Positions 6,528 to 15,068 of a stretch of DNA of 17,503 nt are shown in pieces. Both the position numbers and the translations under genes were made by a program. Source of the DNA: an uncultured Acidimicrobiaceae bacterium (GTDB taxonomy: Bacteria; Actinomycetota; Acidimicrobiia; Acidimicrobiales; Bog-793); the NCBI GenBank assembly GCA_903907185.1, contig CAIVND010000146.1, positions 1 to 17,503 on the forward strand, read 5' to 3'. The stretch's first letter is position 1, and every line of letters starts with the position of its first letter. A model generated the notes under the pieces. The model had not been told where the DNA came from and made no database searches. It worked only from the letters and a program-made list of their open reading frames with translations.

Positions 6528-7123
6528 ATCGCAGGGAAGATTGAGGCCACTCCTTCGGGTAGGGGAACACGAAAGACCTGAAGAGCCAGTGCGGTGTACT
6601 CATAAAACCCGACAAGAATCACCACGTCAGCAAGTACGACAATGCCAAGTTCAGCTTCGGCTCTTGCGTAGAGATCGTCATCAAGATCATGAGTGAGCGA
6701 CAGTGTCCCTGCCAAGCTTCGGATCAAGCTCTCGGACTCGCTCAAACTCGTGCACTCTGATCCAACGCGAAGTGACTCGATCTCCTCGTCGCTGAGTCCC
6801 ACCTGTTTCCCTACCGATGCGTGGGCAACAAATTCATAGTTGCTCTGGCGGATTCGAGCGATCTCTAAGATCGCAATCTCGCGGGCACGGCCCTCAAGCT
6901 TGGCCCCATATCGCACCGCGGCACCAAGCTCCTGGACAGCTTGGCCAACTACCGGATCGATCAACATGGCGTTAAATGGCCCATGAAGTCGTCCTTCGGG
7001 AGTCGTCATAGGAGACGACCGGTGCACCGAACCGCGTGGTCCCCCAACGATTGCGTCAGCGAGCTTTCGCTGGTCCGCACTCATCTCATCAGGATGAAGC
7101 CAGGGTAGACGTCCGTGCAACAT
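6524..7123 (-). CDS. Carboxymuconolactone decarboxylase / AhpD-like family protein
   Basis: This 199-residue all-helical protein matches the AhpD-like superfamily. LEGRAREIAILEIARIRQ (77-94) then NYEFVAHASVGKQVGLSDEE (95-114) is the core, with Glu97 and His101 where the proton-relay residues sit. The CxxC that defines peroxidase-type AhpD is missing, so it is more like the gamma-carboxymuconolactone decarboxylase branch or an uncharacterised relative. N-terminal residues 1-50 (PWLHPDEMSADQRKLADAI) resemble other actinobacterial members. GAGGAGG (7129-7135) five bases before the ATG is the strongest ribosome-binding site in this block. It follows holB by 32 bp and may be read through from topA-tmk-holB, although its function appears unrelated to replication. 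Its 3' end overlaps the convergent MDMPI-type gene by 4 bp. Confidence 0.83.
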   Translation of the reverse strand: MLHGRLPWLHPDEMSADQRKLADAIVGGPRGSVHRSSPMTTPEGRLHGPFNAMLIDPVVGQAVQELGAAVRYGAKLEGRAREIAILEIARIRQSNYEFVAHASVGKQVGLSDEEIESLRVGSECTSLSESESLIRSLAGTLSLTHDLDDDLYARAEAELGIVVLADVVILVGFYEYTALALQVFRVPLPEGVASIFPAI

Positions 7124-7155
7124 GTAAACCTCCTCGTAGGAACTGAAACGGCTCG

Positions 7156-8241
7156 TTAGCTCGCGAGATCACCGAGCTGTAGAAAGAGCTTCTGCAACAG
7201 CAGTATCTCATTGGGATTGCGCTTGAGATACTTTGCCGCCTCATCGATCGCCTGACAGGCTTCGGTGAGAGCTTGGACCCGTCGCGTCGGGAGCTGCGGT
7301 GAAGAAAGTTTGGCCAGGTAGACCGAGATGAGAGTTGCAAGGCCAGCACGGAGCTCATCAGTACGAACCCGGCGTTGTTCACGCTTGTGGCGATCCTCGA
7401 TCGCCTTACGGCCACGAAGGCTCCGCTCACCGGTGAGCTTTGAGAGCTCCACTGCTCGTTCGAGTTCCCTACTTTGCCGGTCGCGGAGAACATTCACGAT
7501 CTCATCGACACTTGCCGTCAGCTGCGTCACGATCTTTGCAACAGACGCTCCCGTACCGTCGAGGTGTTGCGGTGCCTCGATCCACTGGGACTGGCGGAGT
7601 CGGAATCCTTGATCACTAACGAGCAGACGCGCACGGTCGAGGTCGCCAAGTGACGCGTTGGCAACTGAGCTCGCAAGATCTTCCTCGATTCCCTCAGCAC
7701 GCAGTACCTCAGCAATGAGTTCTGGTCGAAGTGAGTGAAAGGGAACGAGTACGCATCGACTTGAGATCGTGACAAGCGAAGCGGGGAGTGCATCCGCAAT
7801 CACGATGAAGATCGTTGAAGGTGGAGGCTCCTCGATAGTCTTCAAAAGTGCTGGTGCCGCAGCGCCAACGAGATGGAAATCGGTGAGGATCAGTACTTGG
7901 TGGGTCGAAACATTCGGTGACCGCTGTGCAACGAGCGAGATAGCGTGCGCTTCGTCGACGGTGATCGATGCCCCCTCACGTTCGAAGACCGTGATATCAG
8001 GATGGAGACCAAGTTGCGCGTCATGGCAGGACGCGCAGTCTCCGCACCCACCGAGCTCACAGAGCAGCGCTGCGGCAAATGACTGAGCAGCGAGGAGCTT
8101 TCCTGAACCAGCGGGGCCGATGAAGAGGTAGGCGTGAACAGCCTTGGCCACCGAAGCAGAGAGAATCTCTGTCGCTCGAGGTTGGCCCACGATCTGACGA
8201 AGAACTGGTGCGACTTCGGAGCCGTTCATGAGGGTCACCAT
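7156..8241 (-). CDS. holB: DNA polymerase III subunit delta'
   Basis: This is the delta' subunit of the clamp loader, which with tau/gamma and delta loads the beta clamp onto primed DNA. The 361-residue protein has the AAA+ start IVGQPRATEIL (17-27), a P-loop-like GPAGSGK (42-48), and a zinc module at Cys61, Cys66, Cys69 and Cys72. It also has LLKTIEEPPPST, and the SRC motif in ISSRCVLVPF (159-168) by which delta' contributes an arginine finger to a neighbouring subunit. The C-terminal third is helical and poorly conserved, as usual. ATG 8241 overlaps the end of tmk by 7 bp, with GGAG nearby; ATG 8229 is the alternative. The overlap suggests translational coupling to tmk. Confidence 0.93.
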   Translation of the reverse strand: MVTLMNGSEVAPVLRQIVGQPRATEILSASVAKAVHAYLFIGPAGSGKLLAAQSFAAALLCELGGCGDCASCHDAQLGLHPDITVFEREGASITVDEAHAISLVAQRSPNVSTHQVLILTDFHLVGAAAPALLKTIEEPPPSTIFIVIADALPASLVTISSRCVLVPFHSLRPELIAEVLRAEGIEEDLASSVANASLGDLDRARLLVSDQGFRLRQSQWIEAPQHLDGTGASVAKIVTQLTASVDEIVNVLRDRQSRELERAVELSKLTGERSLRGRKAIEDRHKREQRRVRTDELRAGLATLISVYLAKLSSPQLPTRRVQALTEACQAIDEAAKYLKRNPNEILLLQKLFLQLGDLAS

Positions 8242-8849
8242 TCGACTCCGAGATACCGAGTGACCACTTTCTGTACTCGCGCCGAGACCTCATCGACCGA
8301 GCCATTGCCATCGACAACCGCCCACCGACTTGGATCAGCTGCGGCGATCGCTCGAAAACCGTCCGCCACTCGGGCATGAAAATCTGTGCCCGCCGCCTCG
8401 ATTCGATCGGGGACTGCGGTCCTTCGAATGGCTGCGAGTTCCGGTGAAAGATCAAGCAAAATATTGAGGTCGGGGACCACACCCTCGGTTGCAATCTCGC
8501 AGGCAACAACCACATCTTCGAGAGGAAGGCCCCGTCCATACCCTTGATACGCGAGGGTAGAACCGGAGAAGCGATCACAGACCACATGCCTACCCGCGCT
8601 GAGAGTCGGCGTGATCCGTTCAGCAACGTGCTGCGCACGAGCCGCAACCATCAATAACAGCTCGGCTCGAGGAGAGAGGTCGAGCACATCTGCGTGGAGA
8701 AGAAGTCCGCGAATCTCCTCCGCGAGTTTCGTGCCGCCCGGCTCTCGAGTCAGATCCGCATCGATCGCCTGAGCCAAAAGCTTTGCCTGGGTGGATTTAC
8801 CGCTTCCTTCGCCGCCCTCAAAGACGATAAATCGACCAGTCGTTGCCAT
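8235..8849 (-). CDS. tmk: Thymidylate kinase
   Basis: This enzyme phosphorylates dTMP to dTDP with ATP, an essential step of dTTP synthesis. The 204-residue protein has the P-loop EGGEGSGKST (11-20), the TREPGGT motif (34-40) that contacts the dTMP phosphate region, DRFSGSTLAYQG (92-103) for base recognition, and LLDLSPELA before the lid at about 142-160. Length is normal. ATG 8849 is preferred over the adjacent GTG 8852; the upstream region (TTTGAG) is a poor ribosome-binding site, and 95 bp separate it from topA. It is co-oriented with topA and overlaps holB, the order commonly found in actinobacteria. Confidence 0.95.
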   Translation of the reverse strand: MATTGRFIVFEGGEGSGKSTQAKLLAQAIDADLTREPGGTKLAEEIRGLLLHADVLDLSPRAELLLMVAARAQHVAERITPTLSAGRHVVCDRFSGSTLAYQGYGRGLPLEDVVVACEIATEGVVPDLNILLDLSPELAAIRRTAVPDRIEAAGTDFHARVADGFRAIAAADPSRWAVVDGNGSVDEVSARVQKVVTRYLGVEW

Positions 8850-8943
8850 CACTCAAACACTAGGGGGATCAACGTGATCCTCGGGTCGTTCCCGCTTTGA
8901 ATCGATGACAGAGCGTTTGGTCCATCGCCCGGAGAGCTCAGCC

Positions 8944-11748
8944 CTAGTCCGAGGGGTTCACTCGCTTCGCTGGTGCTTTTTTCGCTGGTGCCTTTTTTGC
9001 TGGTGCCTTTTTTGCTCCGACCTTTTTTGCAGGAACCCGCTTCGCCGCGCTTTTTTTGGCAGCTGTCTTCTTCGCGGGAGACCTCTTCCCGACTGCTTTT
9101 GTTCGGCCCTTCTTTGCGGGTGGTGGTCCCGCAGCACGCTTTTCGGCAAGAAGCTGGGCAGCCCGTTCAAGTGTCAGCTGCTCGGGGTCATCTCCGCGTC
9201 GGAGCGAGGCATTGTAGGTACCGTCAGTCACGTAGGGGCCAAATCGTCCTTGGCGGAGCGTTATTGGAAGGTTGACATCTGGATCGATGCCGACCTCTTT
9301 CACCGGTGCTGGCGCAGCGCGACCAAACCGGCGCTGCTTCGGTTGAGCGAAGATCGCCTGTGCCTGCTCATAGGTAATGATCAGTAGCTGCTCTTCACTA
9401 TCAAGTGAACGAGAGTCCGTTCCCTTTTGCAGATAGGGACCGTAACGACCATTTCGCGCAACGACCTCCTCTCCACTTTCGGTGTCTACTCCTACCGTGC
9501 GAGGAAGTTGGAGAAGCTTGAACGCATCATCAAGTGTGATGGTCTCAACGGACATCGACTTAAACAGTGATGCCGTCCGAGGTCGTTCCTTGCCGACTGG
9601 CTCGCCAACTTGAATATATGGTCCATAGCGGCCAACCTTCGCGACGATCAACTCGCCGCTTTCTGGTTCGATGCCAAGTTCACGGTCTCCAGATGGTGCG
9701 CTGAGAAGTTCGACCGCCTGTTCAATTGTCAACTCATCCGGCGCCATCGTCTCGGGGATCGGTGCACGGTCTTCACCACGTTCAAGGTAGGGACCGAACC
9801 GACCAACGCGCACCGTGATGAGGCGATCCTCATCATCGAGACCGAGGGGGAGTGTGTTGACTCCACGGGCATCGATGCTCTCAAGGTTGTCGAGCACCAT
9901 AGCCTTAATGCCCTTTGATGGGCTTGTCCCGGTAGCCCCTAGTGATGGTTTCGTGCTCTTTGTATCGCCAAAGTAAAAGTGCTCAAGCCACGGAATCGAC
10001 TCTTGCTTTCCCGCAGCGATCTCATCAAGGTCGTCTTCCATCGAGGCGGTAAATCCGTAATCGACCAACTTGCCGAAGTTATCTTCAAGAAGACCGATGA
10101 CCGCGAAGGCGACGTAGGTCGGAACGAGTGCACTCGACCGCTTCCAGACGTAACCGCGGTCCTGAATCGTCTGCATAATCGATGCATAGGTAGATGGACG
10201 TCCGACCCCAAGTTCCTCAAGACGTTTCACCAGTGAGGCCTCGGTAAAGCGCGCCGGAGGCTTGGTTGCATGGTCTTTGCCGGTGAGGGAAACGAGAGTC
10301 AGGCGATCATCGGCATGCAGAACAGGAAGCCGAGCATCGTCAGCCTGCTCACCCTCTTCCTCCTCCTCGTCCTGATCCTCCTTGTAGACAAGCAGGAATC
10401 CCGGCGAGGTGATCACCGTCCCCGATGCAGAAAACTCAACGGAGGTTCCAAGTGCACAGACGGAGCTCTCCCCAGTTGTCTTTGTCACCACTCGCACACT
10501 TGCCGTCACTCCGGTCGCATCGATCATCTGAGAGGCAACGGTGCGCTGGAAGACAAGCTCGTAGAGTCGTGCCTCGTCAGGACTCACCTCACGAGCGACC
10601 TCACTTGGAGCTCGAAAAGTATCTCCTGCTGGACGGATGGCCTCATGAGCCTCTTGGGCATTTTTTACCTTCCGCACATAGCTGCGCGGTCGTTCGGGTA
10701 CCGTCGCTGGACCATAGAGTGAACTCGCCAACGAGCGAGCTGCGTTGAGCGCGGTATCGGAGAGCGTCGTCGAGTCCGTGCGCATGTAGGTGATGTAGCC
10801 CTGCTCATAGAGGCGCTGAGCTGTCTGCATGGTGCGCTGCGCCGAAAAATGAAGCTTGCGCGAGGCCTCTTGCTGAATCGTTGAGGTCATGAACGGAGCC
10901 GCGGGTGAGCGTCGATAGGGGCGATCCTCAACCGACCCAACCGAAAAGTCGGCAGCCTCAAGCGTCTCGGCTAAGGAGTTTGCTCCGCGCTCATCGAGGA
11001 GTACGACGCGCTCTTGGTGGTCAAGTGACCCTTGAGCGTTAAAGTCCTTGCCGTCAACGATGTCTTTCCCATCGACGCGTGCCAGCTCCGCAACAAAACT
11101 CTCGCCGTCCACCGTCGCTACGTTGGCACCGAGACTCCACCAAGATGCCGAGCGGAATGCCATGCGCTCGCGCTCGCGCTCGACAACCACTCGGGTCGCG
11201 ACACTTTGCACTCGACCGGCGGAGAGCCCTGGCATGACCTTTTTCCACAGCACCGGGGAGAGCTCATAGCCATAGAGGCGATCAAGAATGCGGCGAGTCT
11301 CTTGCGCATCCACGAGGCGTCGATCAAGCTCTCTGGGGTTTGCAATCGCAGCATCGATCGCTGATTTTGTGATCTCGTGGAAGACCATCCGTTTGACCGC
11401 AACTTGAGGCGAGAGCACCTCGAGGAGATGCCACGCAATCGACTCTCCCTCGCGATCTTCATCGGTTGCAAGGAAGACTTCCGAGGCGTTCTTCACGAGA
11501 TCCTTGAGACGCTTCACCTGTGCCTGGCGAGAGGCAGAGATGACATAGAGCGCTTTGAAGTCGTTGTCGACATCGACGCCAAGGCGCGCCCACGCCTCTC
11601 CCTTGTACGCGGCGGGGATCTCTTTCGCGTTACTGGGGAGGTCACGGATGTGACCGACTGAGGCCTCGACCATGTAGTCATCGCCAAGGAAGCGAGAGAT
11701 GGTCTTAGCCTTTGCTGGAGATTCGACGATAACGAGTGCTTTTGCCAT
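8944..11748 (-). CDS. topA: DNA topoisomerase I, with lysine-rich C-terminal tail
   Basis: This type IA topoisomerase relaxes negative supercoils. The Toprim domain starts at MAKALVIVESPAKAK (Glu9) and carries ATDEDREGE (D96, D98, E100) for magnesium. The catalytic tyrosine is Tyr321 in YITYMRTDS. GVGRPSTYASIM (514-525) and other core blocks are intact. There are no zinc-finger cysteines. Instead four Topo_C repeats carry GR(F/Y)GPY at about 649, 707, 768 and 834. A tail of about 55 residues (878-934) of AKK/PAKK repeats follows, like the DNA-binding tails of mycobacterial and streptomycete TopA. An acidic run lies at 457-471 (DEEEEEGE). At 934 residues it is of normal actinobacterial length. 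ATG 11748 is preceded by a weak TAGGA. A 101-bp gap separates it from the permease gene. Confidence 0.97.
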   Translation of the reverse strand: MAKALVIVESPAKAKTISRFLGDDYMVEASVGHIRDLPSNAKEIPAAYKGEAWARLGVDVDNDFKALYVISASRQAQVKRLKDLVKNASEVFLATDEDREGESIAWHLLEVLSPQVAVKRMVFHEITKSAIDAAIANPRELDRRLVDAQETRRILDRLYGYELSPVLWKKVMPGLSAGRVQSVATRVVVERERERMAFRSASWWSLGANVATVDGESFVAELARVDGKDIVDGKDFNAQGSLDHQERVVLLDERGANSLAETLEAADFSVGSVEDRPYRRSPAAPFMTSTIQQEASRKLHFSAQRTMQTAQRLYEQGYITYMRTDSTTLSDTALNAARSLASSLYGPATVPERPRSYVRKVKNAQEAHEAIRPAGDTFRAPSEVAREVSPDEARLYELVFQRTVASQMIDATGVTASVRVVTKTTGESSVCALGTSVEFSASGTVITSPGFLLVYKEDQDEEEEEGEQADDARLPVLHADDRLTLVSLTGKDHATKPPARFTEASLVKRLEELGVGRPSTYASIMQTIQDRGYVWKRSSALVPTYVAFAVIGLLEDNFGKLVDYGFTASMEDDLDEIAAGKQESIPWLEHFYFGDTKSTKPSLGATGTSPSKGIKAMVLDNLESIDARGVNTLPLGLDDEDRLITVRVGRFGPYLERGEDRAPIPETMAPDELTIEQAVELLSAPSGDRELGIEPESGELIVAKVGRYGPYIQVGEPVGKERPRTASLFKSMSVETITLDDAFKLLQLPRTVGVDTESGEEVVARNGRYGPYLQKGTDSRSLDSEEQLLIITYEQAQAIFAQPKQRRFGRAAPAPVKEVGIDPDVNLPITLRQGRFGPYVTDGTYNASLRRGDDPEQLTLERAAQLLAEKRAAGPPPAKKGRTKAVGKRSPAKKTAAKKSAAKRVPAKKVGAKKAPAKKAPAKKAPAKRVNPSD
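8971..9030 (-). repeat. 15-bp tandem repeats encoding the TopA KKAPA tail
   Basis: On the plus strand, units of 15 bp start at 8971, 8986, 9001 and 9016. The copies at 8986 and 9001 are identical (TGGTGCCTTTTTTGC), the first differs by a base or two, and the fourth is degenerate. They encode the repeating KKAPA segment. Nearly identical copies with T6 runs make this a likely slippage site with variable copy number between strains. Confidence 0.85.
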
Positions 11749-11849
11749 ATTCCTAGCTCTAGAGAGGTAGGGGCGAAGGATAACGACCGCATCTCATGCT
11801 GACAACAGCACCCCACCTGACCTGGACAAATAGCTGGCCAAATCACCTC

Positions 11850-14210
11850 TCAGTTACTCGACGTGCTCTCTTCCTGTGAGGGGGAGGCGAGAATTGTATA
11901 GGTCGGGTTAATCATTGCTGAGCGCCCGAATCGATCACCGACCATTCCCTCGACGATCAGAATCGCTCCCGTCTCAATCCCAGGGACGAGACGACGACCT
12001 TGGAAGATCAAGAGCAACTGCCCGGTGTCGTCGATGATCGTCGCCTCAAGACTCGGGATGCCTGCTGCCGGTTGGACACGGAGGGAGTGAACCCTTCCAG
12101 ATACGCGGGTCCGCTGGCGCCACCGTGCATCTGCAATTGGCGTCGTACCGGGGAGGGAGCCCGCGGATGGACCATCGGGATCCACGCCCTCGTCAATCTC
12201 TGGAGTACCGGTGGCAGCTCCATAGAGGGTGGCAGGAAGCCGCATTCGCACGCGTTTGTTGACCAGAAAGGGAATGATGGTCGCTGCTGCACTGGGAATC
12301 TCACCGACAAGCGATGCGATTCGATCGCTCGACCGATCCTGGGTAAACCGGCGGAACCCATTGCCGTAGACCCGAACCGGAAGAAGGAGGGTCACCTCCG
12401 TCTCGCCATCGCTGACCAAGTCGGCGACGAACTGAACTGCCGCCCGACTCACCCTTCTGTCCTGACACTCGACGATCTCGAGCGGGAAGTGGGCGAGCCC
12501 AAGCTTGAGCCACTCCTCCTCAAGTCGGCGACTCTCCTTCGTATCGAGCACAAAGTGAAGTCCTCGGGCGTCGTCGGGACTGAGCGACCGTGCGTAGTTC
12601 AGCGCTCGTGCTGTCGCGAGATCAAAGCGTTCGACATGTACCAAGACGACATGCCGGCGTGGCACCGGAGTCTCCGCAGTTGCCTGGACGTCCTCCTCAA
12701 GCTTGGCGCGTTCGGTGGTATAGGTCGCCTTCACCTTGAAGAGCAGACCGACGAGGAGGGGGAAGGCCAAAAGAATGACCCAGGCGCCCTGCGTGAACTT
12801 CGTGATCGCAAGGATGAGCACAACGAACAGTGAGATGACTCCGGCAAAACCGTTGATCACGATCTTTCGTCGCCAACCACTGTCACGGTTGGCGAGGTGG
12901 TGTTTCACCATGCCAGCGCCAGCGATCGTGAACCCCGTGAACACCCCGATGGCATAGACACCGACGAGTGCACTGACGTTGGCCCCCGAGACCAGGAGCA
13001 GCACGATCGAAACCGTCGCGAGGATCAATATCCCATTCGAGAAGACAAGCCGGTGACCGCGCTTGGCAAGGCTCTGCGGTAGGTAGCCGTCGGCGGCGAC
13101 AAAGCTTGCGAGGTTGGGAAAGCCGTTAAAGCTCGTGTTCGCTCCGGTATAGAGGATCAGCATCGTCGCACCCTGTACCGCGTAAAAACCGATCCGACCA
13201 GCAACCGAGTGACCAAAGACGAGATTCGCCTCCTGGCTGAGCACCGTTGGACTCCCCAGTTTGAAGGGGATCGTGTGCATGCGCCACGCAAGGATGGAGA
13301 CGCCGGAAACGAGGGTCCCAAGCGTAAGGGACATGAGCACCAGCACGCGACGTGCGTTAATCCCTTCGGGACGGCGGAAGGTTGCGACGCCGTTCGATAT
13401 CGCCTCAAGACCGGTCAACGACGAGCCGCCGTTTGCGAATGCTCGGAGCACAATGAACAGACTCGCCCCCATCAACAGTCCGTGACCCGAGACGCCGAGT
13501 GCAACATGTCCGGCGGGATAGTGATGCTCATTCTCGACGGGGAGCTGTCCAAACGCAGCACGTACGAGCCCAAAGATCACCACCGAAGAGACCGCAGAGA
13601 TGAACAGATAGGTGGGAATCGCAAACGTCCGCCCCGCCTCTTTAATGCCGCGCAGGTTCCCCCACAAAAGGACGAGGACAACGCCGATGGTGATCGGCAC
13701 GGTATAGGGAACGAGCTTCGGAAACGCGGAGGTCACCGCGTCGGTCCCCGCTGCAGACTGAACTGCCACAGTGACGATGTAATCAAGTATCAAAGCGACT
13801 GCAGCGACCTGGGCGAAGCGCGGCCCAAAGTTCTCTCGAGCGACAACATAGGAGCCGCCAGCCCGTGTGTAGACCGTCACGACCTCGCGATAAGACAGCG
13901 TGACGAAGATCAAAATCATGATGACGGCAAAGGTGATCGGAAGCAGCATCGAAAAGGCAGCGACACCGATCGCGGGAACCAAGATGGTGAGCATCTCCTC
14001 GGAGCCATACGCCGTGGACGAGATGCAATCAGGGGCAAGAACGCCCATCGCGGTGAACTTATCCAAGCGCTGCTCGCCAAGACTCTCAGTAACCAGTGGT
14101 GGACCAAGAAAGCGAGTCTTCAGGCGATACTTGAGTGACTCAGCAAGGACAACCTTGGTCACGGTGGATCGGGGTCCGCGAATCTCCCGCGGAGTCTCAG
14201 GTGTCACCAT
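11850..14210 (-). CDS. KimA-like APC-family K+/amino-acid permease fused to a C-terminal OB-fold domain
   Basis: This 786-residue protein appears to have three parts. Residues about 50-495 are a 12-helix APC permease closely resembling B. subtilis KimA and M. tuberculosis Rv2690c: LAPDCISSTAYGSEE (58-72), YTRAGGSYVVARENFG, LDYIVTVAVQSAAGTDA (142-158), SSLTGLEAISN (263-273), VYAIGVFTGFT. D61, Y68, D143, Y144, T147, T266, E269 and Y419 occupy positions of the KimA ion site (mapping from memory). Residues about 515-655 are a soluble universal-stress-like domain (HVVLVHVERFD). Residues about 695-775 are an OB fold (RVSGRVHSLRVQPAAGIPSL then EATIIDDTGQLLLIFQGRR and INPTYTI) like Rv2694c, a separate gene in mycobacteria and streptomycetes. 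ATG 14210 is the first start after an in-frame stop. The gene is divergent from ceoB-ceoC. K+ uptake is the favoured role; amino-acid transport is the alternative. Confidence 0.87.
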   Translation of the reverse strand: MVTPETPREIRGPRSTVTKVVLAESLKYRLKTRFLGPPLVTESLGEQRLDKFTAMGVLAPDCISSTAYGSEEMLTILVPAIGVAAFSMLLPITFAVIMILIFVTLSYREVVTVYTRAGGSYVVARENFGPRFAQVAAVALILDYIVTVAVQSAAGTDAVTSAFPKLVPYTVPITIGVVLVLLWGNLRGIKEAGRTFAIPTYLFISAVSSVVIFGLVRAAFGQLPVENEHHYPAGHVALGVSGHGLLMGASLFIVLRAFANGGSSLTGLEAISNGVATFRRPEGINARRVLVLMSLTLGTLVSGVSILAWRMHTIPFKLGSPTVLSQEANLVFGHSVAGRIGFYAVQGATMLILYTGANTSFNGFPNLASFVAADGYLPQSLAKRGHRLVFSNGILILATVSIVLLLVSGANVSALVGVYAIGVFTGFTIAGAGMVKHHLANRDSGWRRKIVINGFAGVISLFVVLILAITKFTQGAWVILLAFPLLVGLLFKVKATYTTERAKLEEDVQATAETPVPRRHVVLVHVERFDLATARALNYARSLSPDDARGLHFVLDTKESRRLEEEWLKLGLAHFPLEIVECQDRRVSRAAVQFVADLVSDGETEVTLLLPVRVYGNGFRRFTQDRSSDRIASLVGEIPSAAATIIPFLVNKRVRMRLPATLYGAATGTPEIDEGVDPDGPSAGSLPGTTPIADARWRQRTRVSGRVHSLRVQPAAGIPSLEATIIDDTGQLLLIFQGRRLVPGIETGAILIVEGMVGDRFGRSAMINPTYTILASPSQEESTSSN

Positions 14211-14405
14211 CGTAAGTTGATCGCCCCTTACCAGTCGCCGGGCTCAATCATAAGCTCGCGTGTAGCGATGGCGCGCCGCAAGGGGACAGACCCTCCACCA
14301 ATTAAGCACTCTCGACTACGAACTGGCCTCGATGAGATCTCGCTCGGAGCGGTCGATATCGATGGGTGAATTGTGTTTTGTGTCGACAGGGTGTTCGATA
14401 GTGAG

Positions 14406-15068
14406 ATGAAGATTGTCGTTGTCGGCTGTGGGCGAGTCGGCTCCTCACTCGCAACTGCCCTCGATGAACAGGGCCATGACGTGGTTGTTCTCGACAAGAA
14501 TCCCACAGCGTTTCGCCGGCTTCCCGATACCTGGGGTGGAAAGACGATCGCCGGGTTTGGCTTCGATCGCGATCGACTCATCGAAGCTGGCGCGGAGACA
14601 GCCGATGCCCTTGCCGCCGTCACGAGTGGAGACAACTCGAATATTCTCACCGCGCGGATCGCTCGTGAGAACTTCCAGATCACCAATGTCGTCGCTCGAA
14701 TCTACGATCCGCGACGTGCCGAGATCTATCAACGACTCGGCATCCCAACCGTCGCAACAGTGACTTGGACCATTGAGCAGGTAACTCGAAAACTCTTCCC
14801 CAACCAAGCAATCTCGGAGTGGTCTGACCCCACGGGTGAGATCAGTCTGGTCGAACGCATCATCCCGGCTGGATGGTGCGGCCGAAAACTCGAGCTCATT
14901 GAGAAGGAGACCGACGCGAGAATTATCGCCGTCGTACGCGCGAACCAGTCCTTCATCGGTCACCACGATCTGCTTGGCCAAGAGGGTGACACGCTCTACC
15001 TTGCCGTCAATCGAGCTGCTGCTGAGGCGGTCGAGGACTCCTTTACCGCTCAGCAGGCACATCGATGA
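14406..15068 (+). CDS. ceoB: TrkA-type RCK K+ transport regulator (CeoB-like)
   Basis: This 220-residue cytosolic protein binds NAD(H) or nucleotides through an RCK_N Rossmann domain and regulates a K+ transporter. MKIVVVGCGRVGSSLATAL carries GxGxxG (8-13). VVVLDKNPTAFRRLPD, GFDRDRLIEAGAE, VTSGDNSNILTARIARE and VVARIYDPRRAEIYQRLG followed by IPTVATV match mycobacterial CeoB block by block. The C-terminal RCK_C part starts near residue 135. ATG 14406 was chosen because MKIVVVG is the family N-terminus. There is no Shine-Dalgarno at the right distance, so the message may be leaderless. Its stop overlaps the next start as ATGA. No trkH/trkG membrane subunit is in the window. Confidence 0.9.
   Translation: MKIVVVGCGRVGSSLATALDEQGHDVVVLDKNPTAFRRLPDTWGGKTIAGFGFDRDRLIEAGAETADALAAVTSGDNSNILTARIARENFQITNVVARIYDPRRAEIYQRLGIPTVATVTWTIEQVTRKLFPNQAISEWSDPTGEISLVERIIPAGWCGRKLELIEKETDARIIAVVRANQSFIGHHDLLGQEGDTLYLAVNRAAAEAVEDSFTAQQAHR

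Noticed and set aside
8905..9387. Open frame on the plus strand opposite the topA tail, rich in Cys, Phe and Trp
   Set aside because: It is the antisense of the AAG/GCC repeat coding the Lys/Ala tail, with no family match.
11749..11849. Promoter for topA on the minus strand (TTGTCA at 11800-11805)
   Set aside because: The matching -10 region (TTATCC) is too poor to support a call.
12000..14138. Long open frames on the plus strand opposite the permease (for example 12000-12833 and 13209-14138)
   Set aside because: Their products are rich in Arg, His, Asp and Gly with no recognisable domain. The minus-strand frame encodes a clear membrane protein, so these are codon-bias shadows.
14211..14405. 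c-di-AMP (ydaO) riboswitch before the KimA-like permease
   Set aside because: B. subtilis kimA has one, but the conserved ydaO helices and GGG-rich core are not recognisable on the minus strand here.
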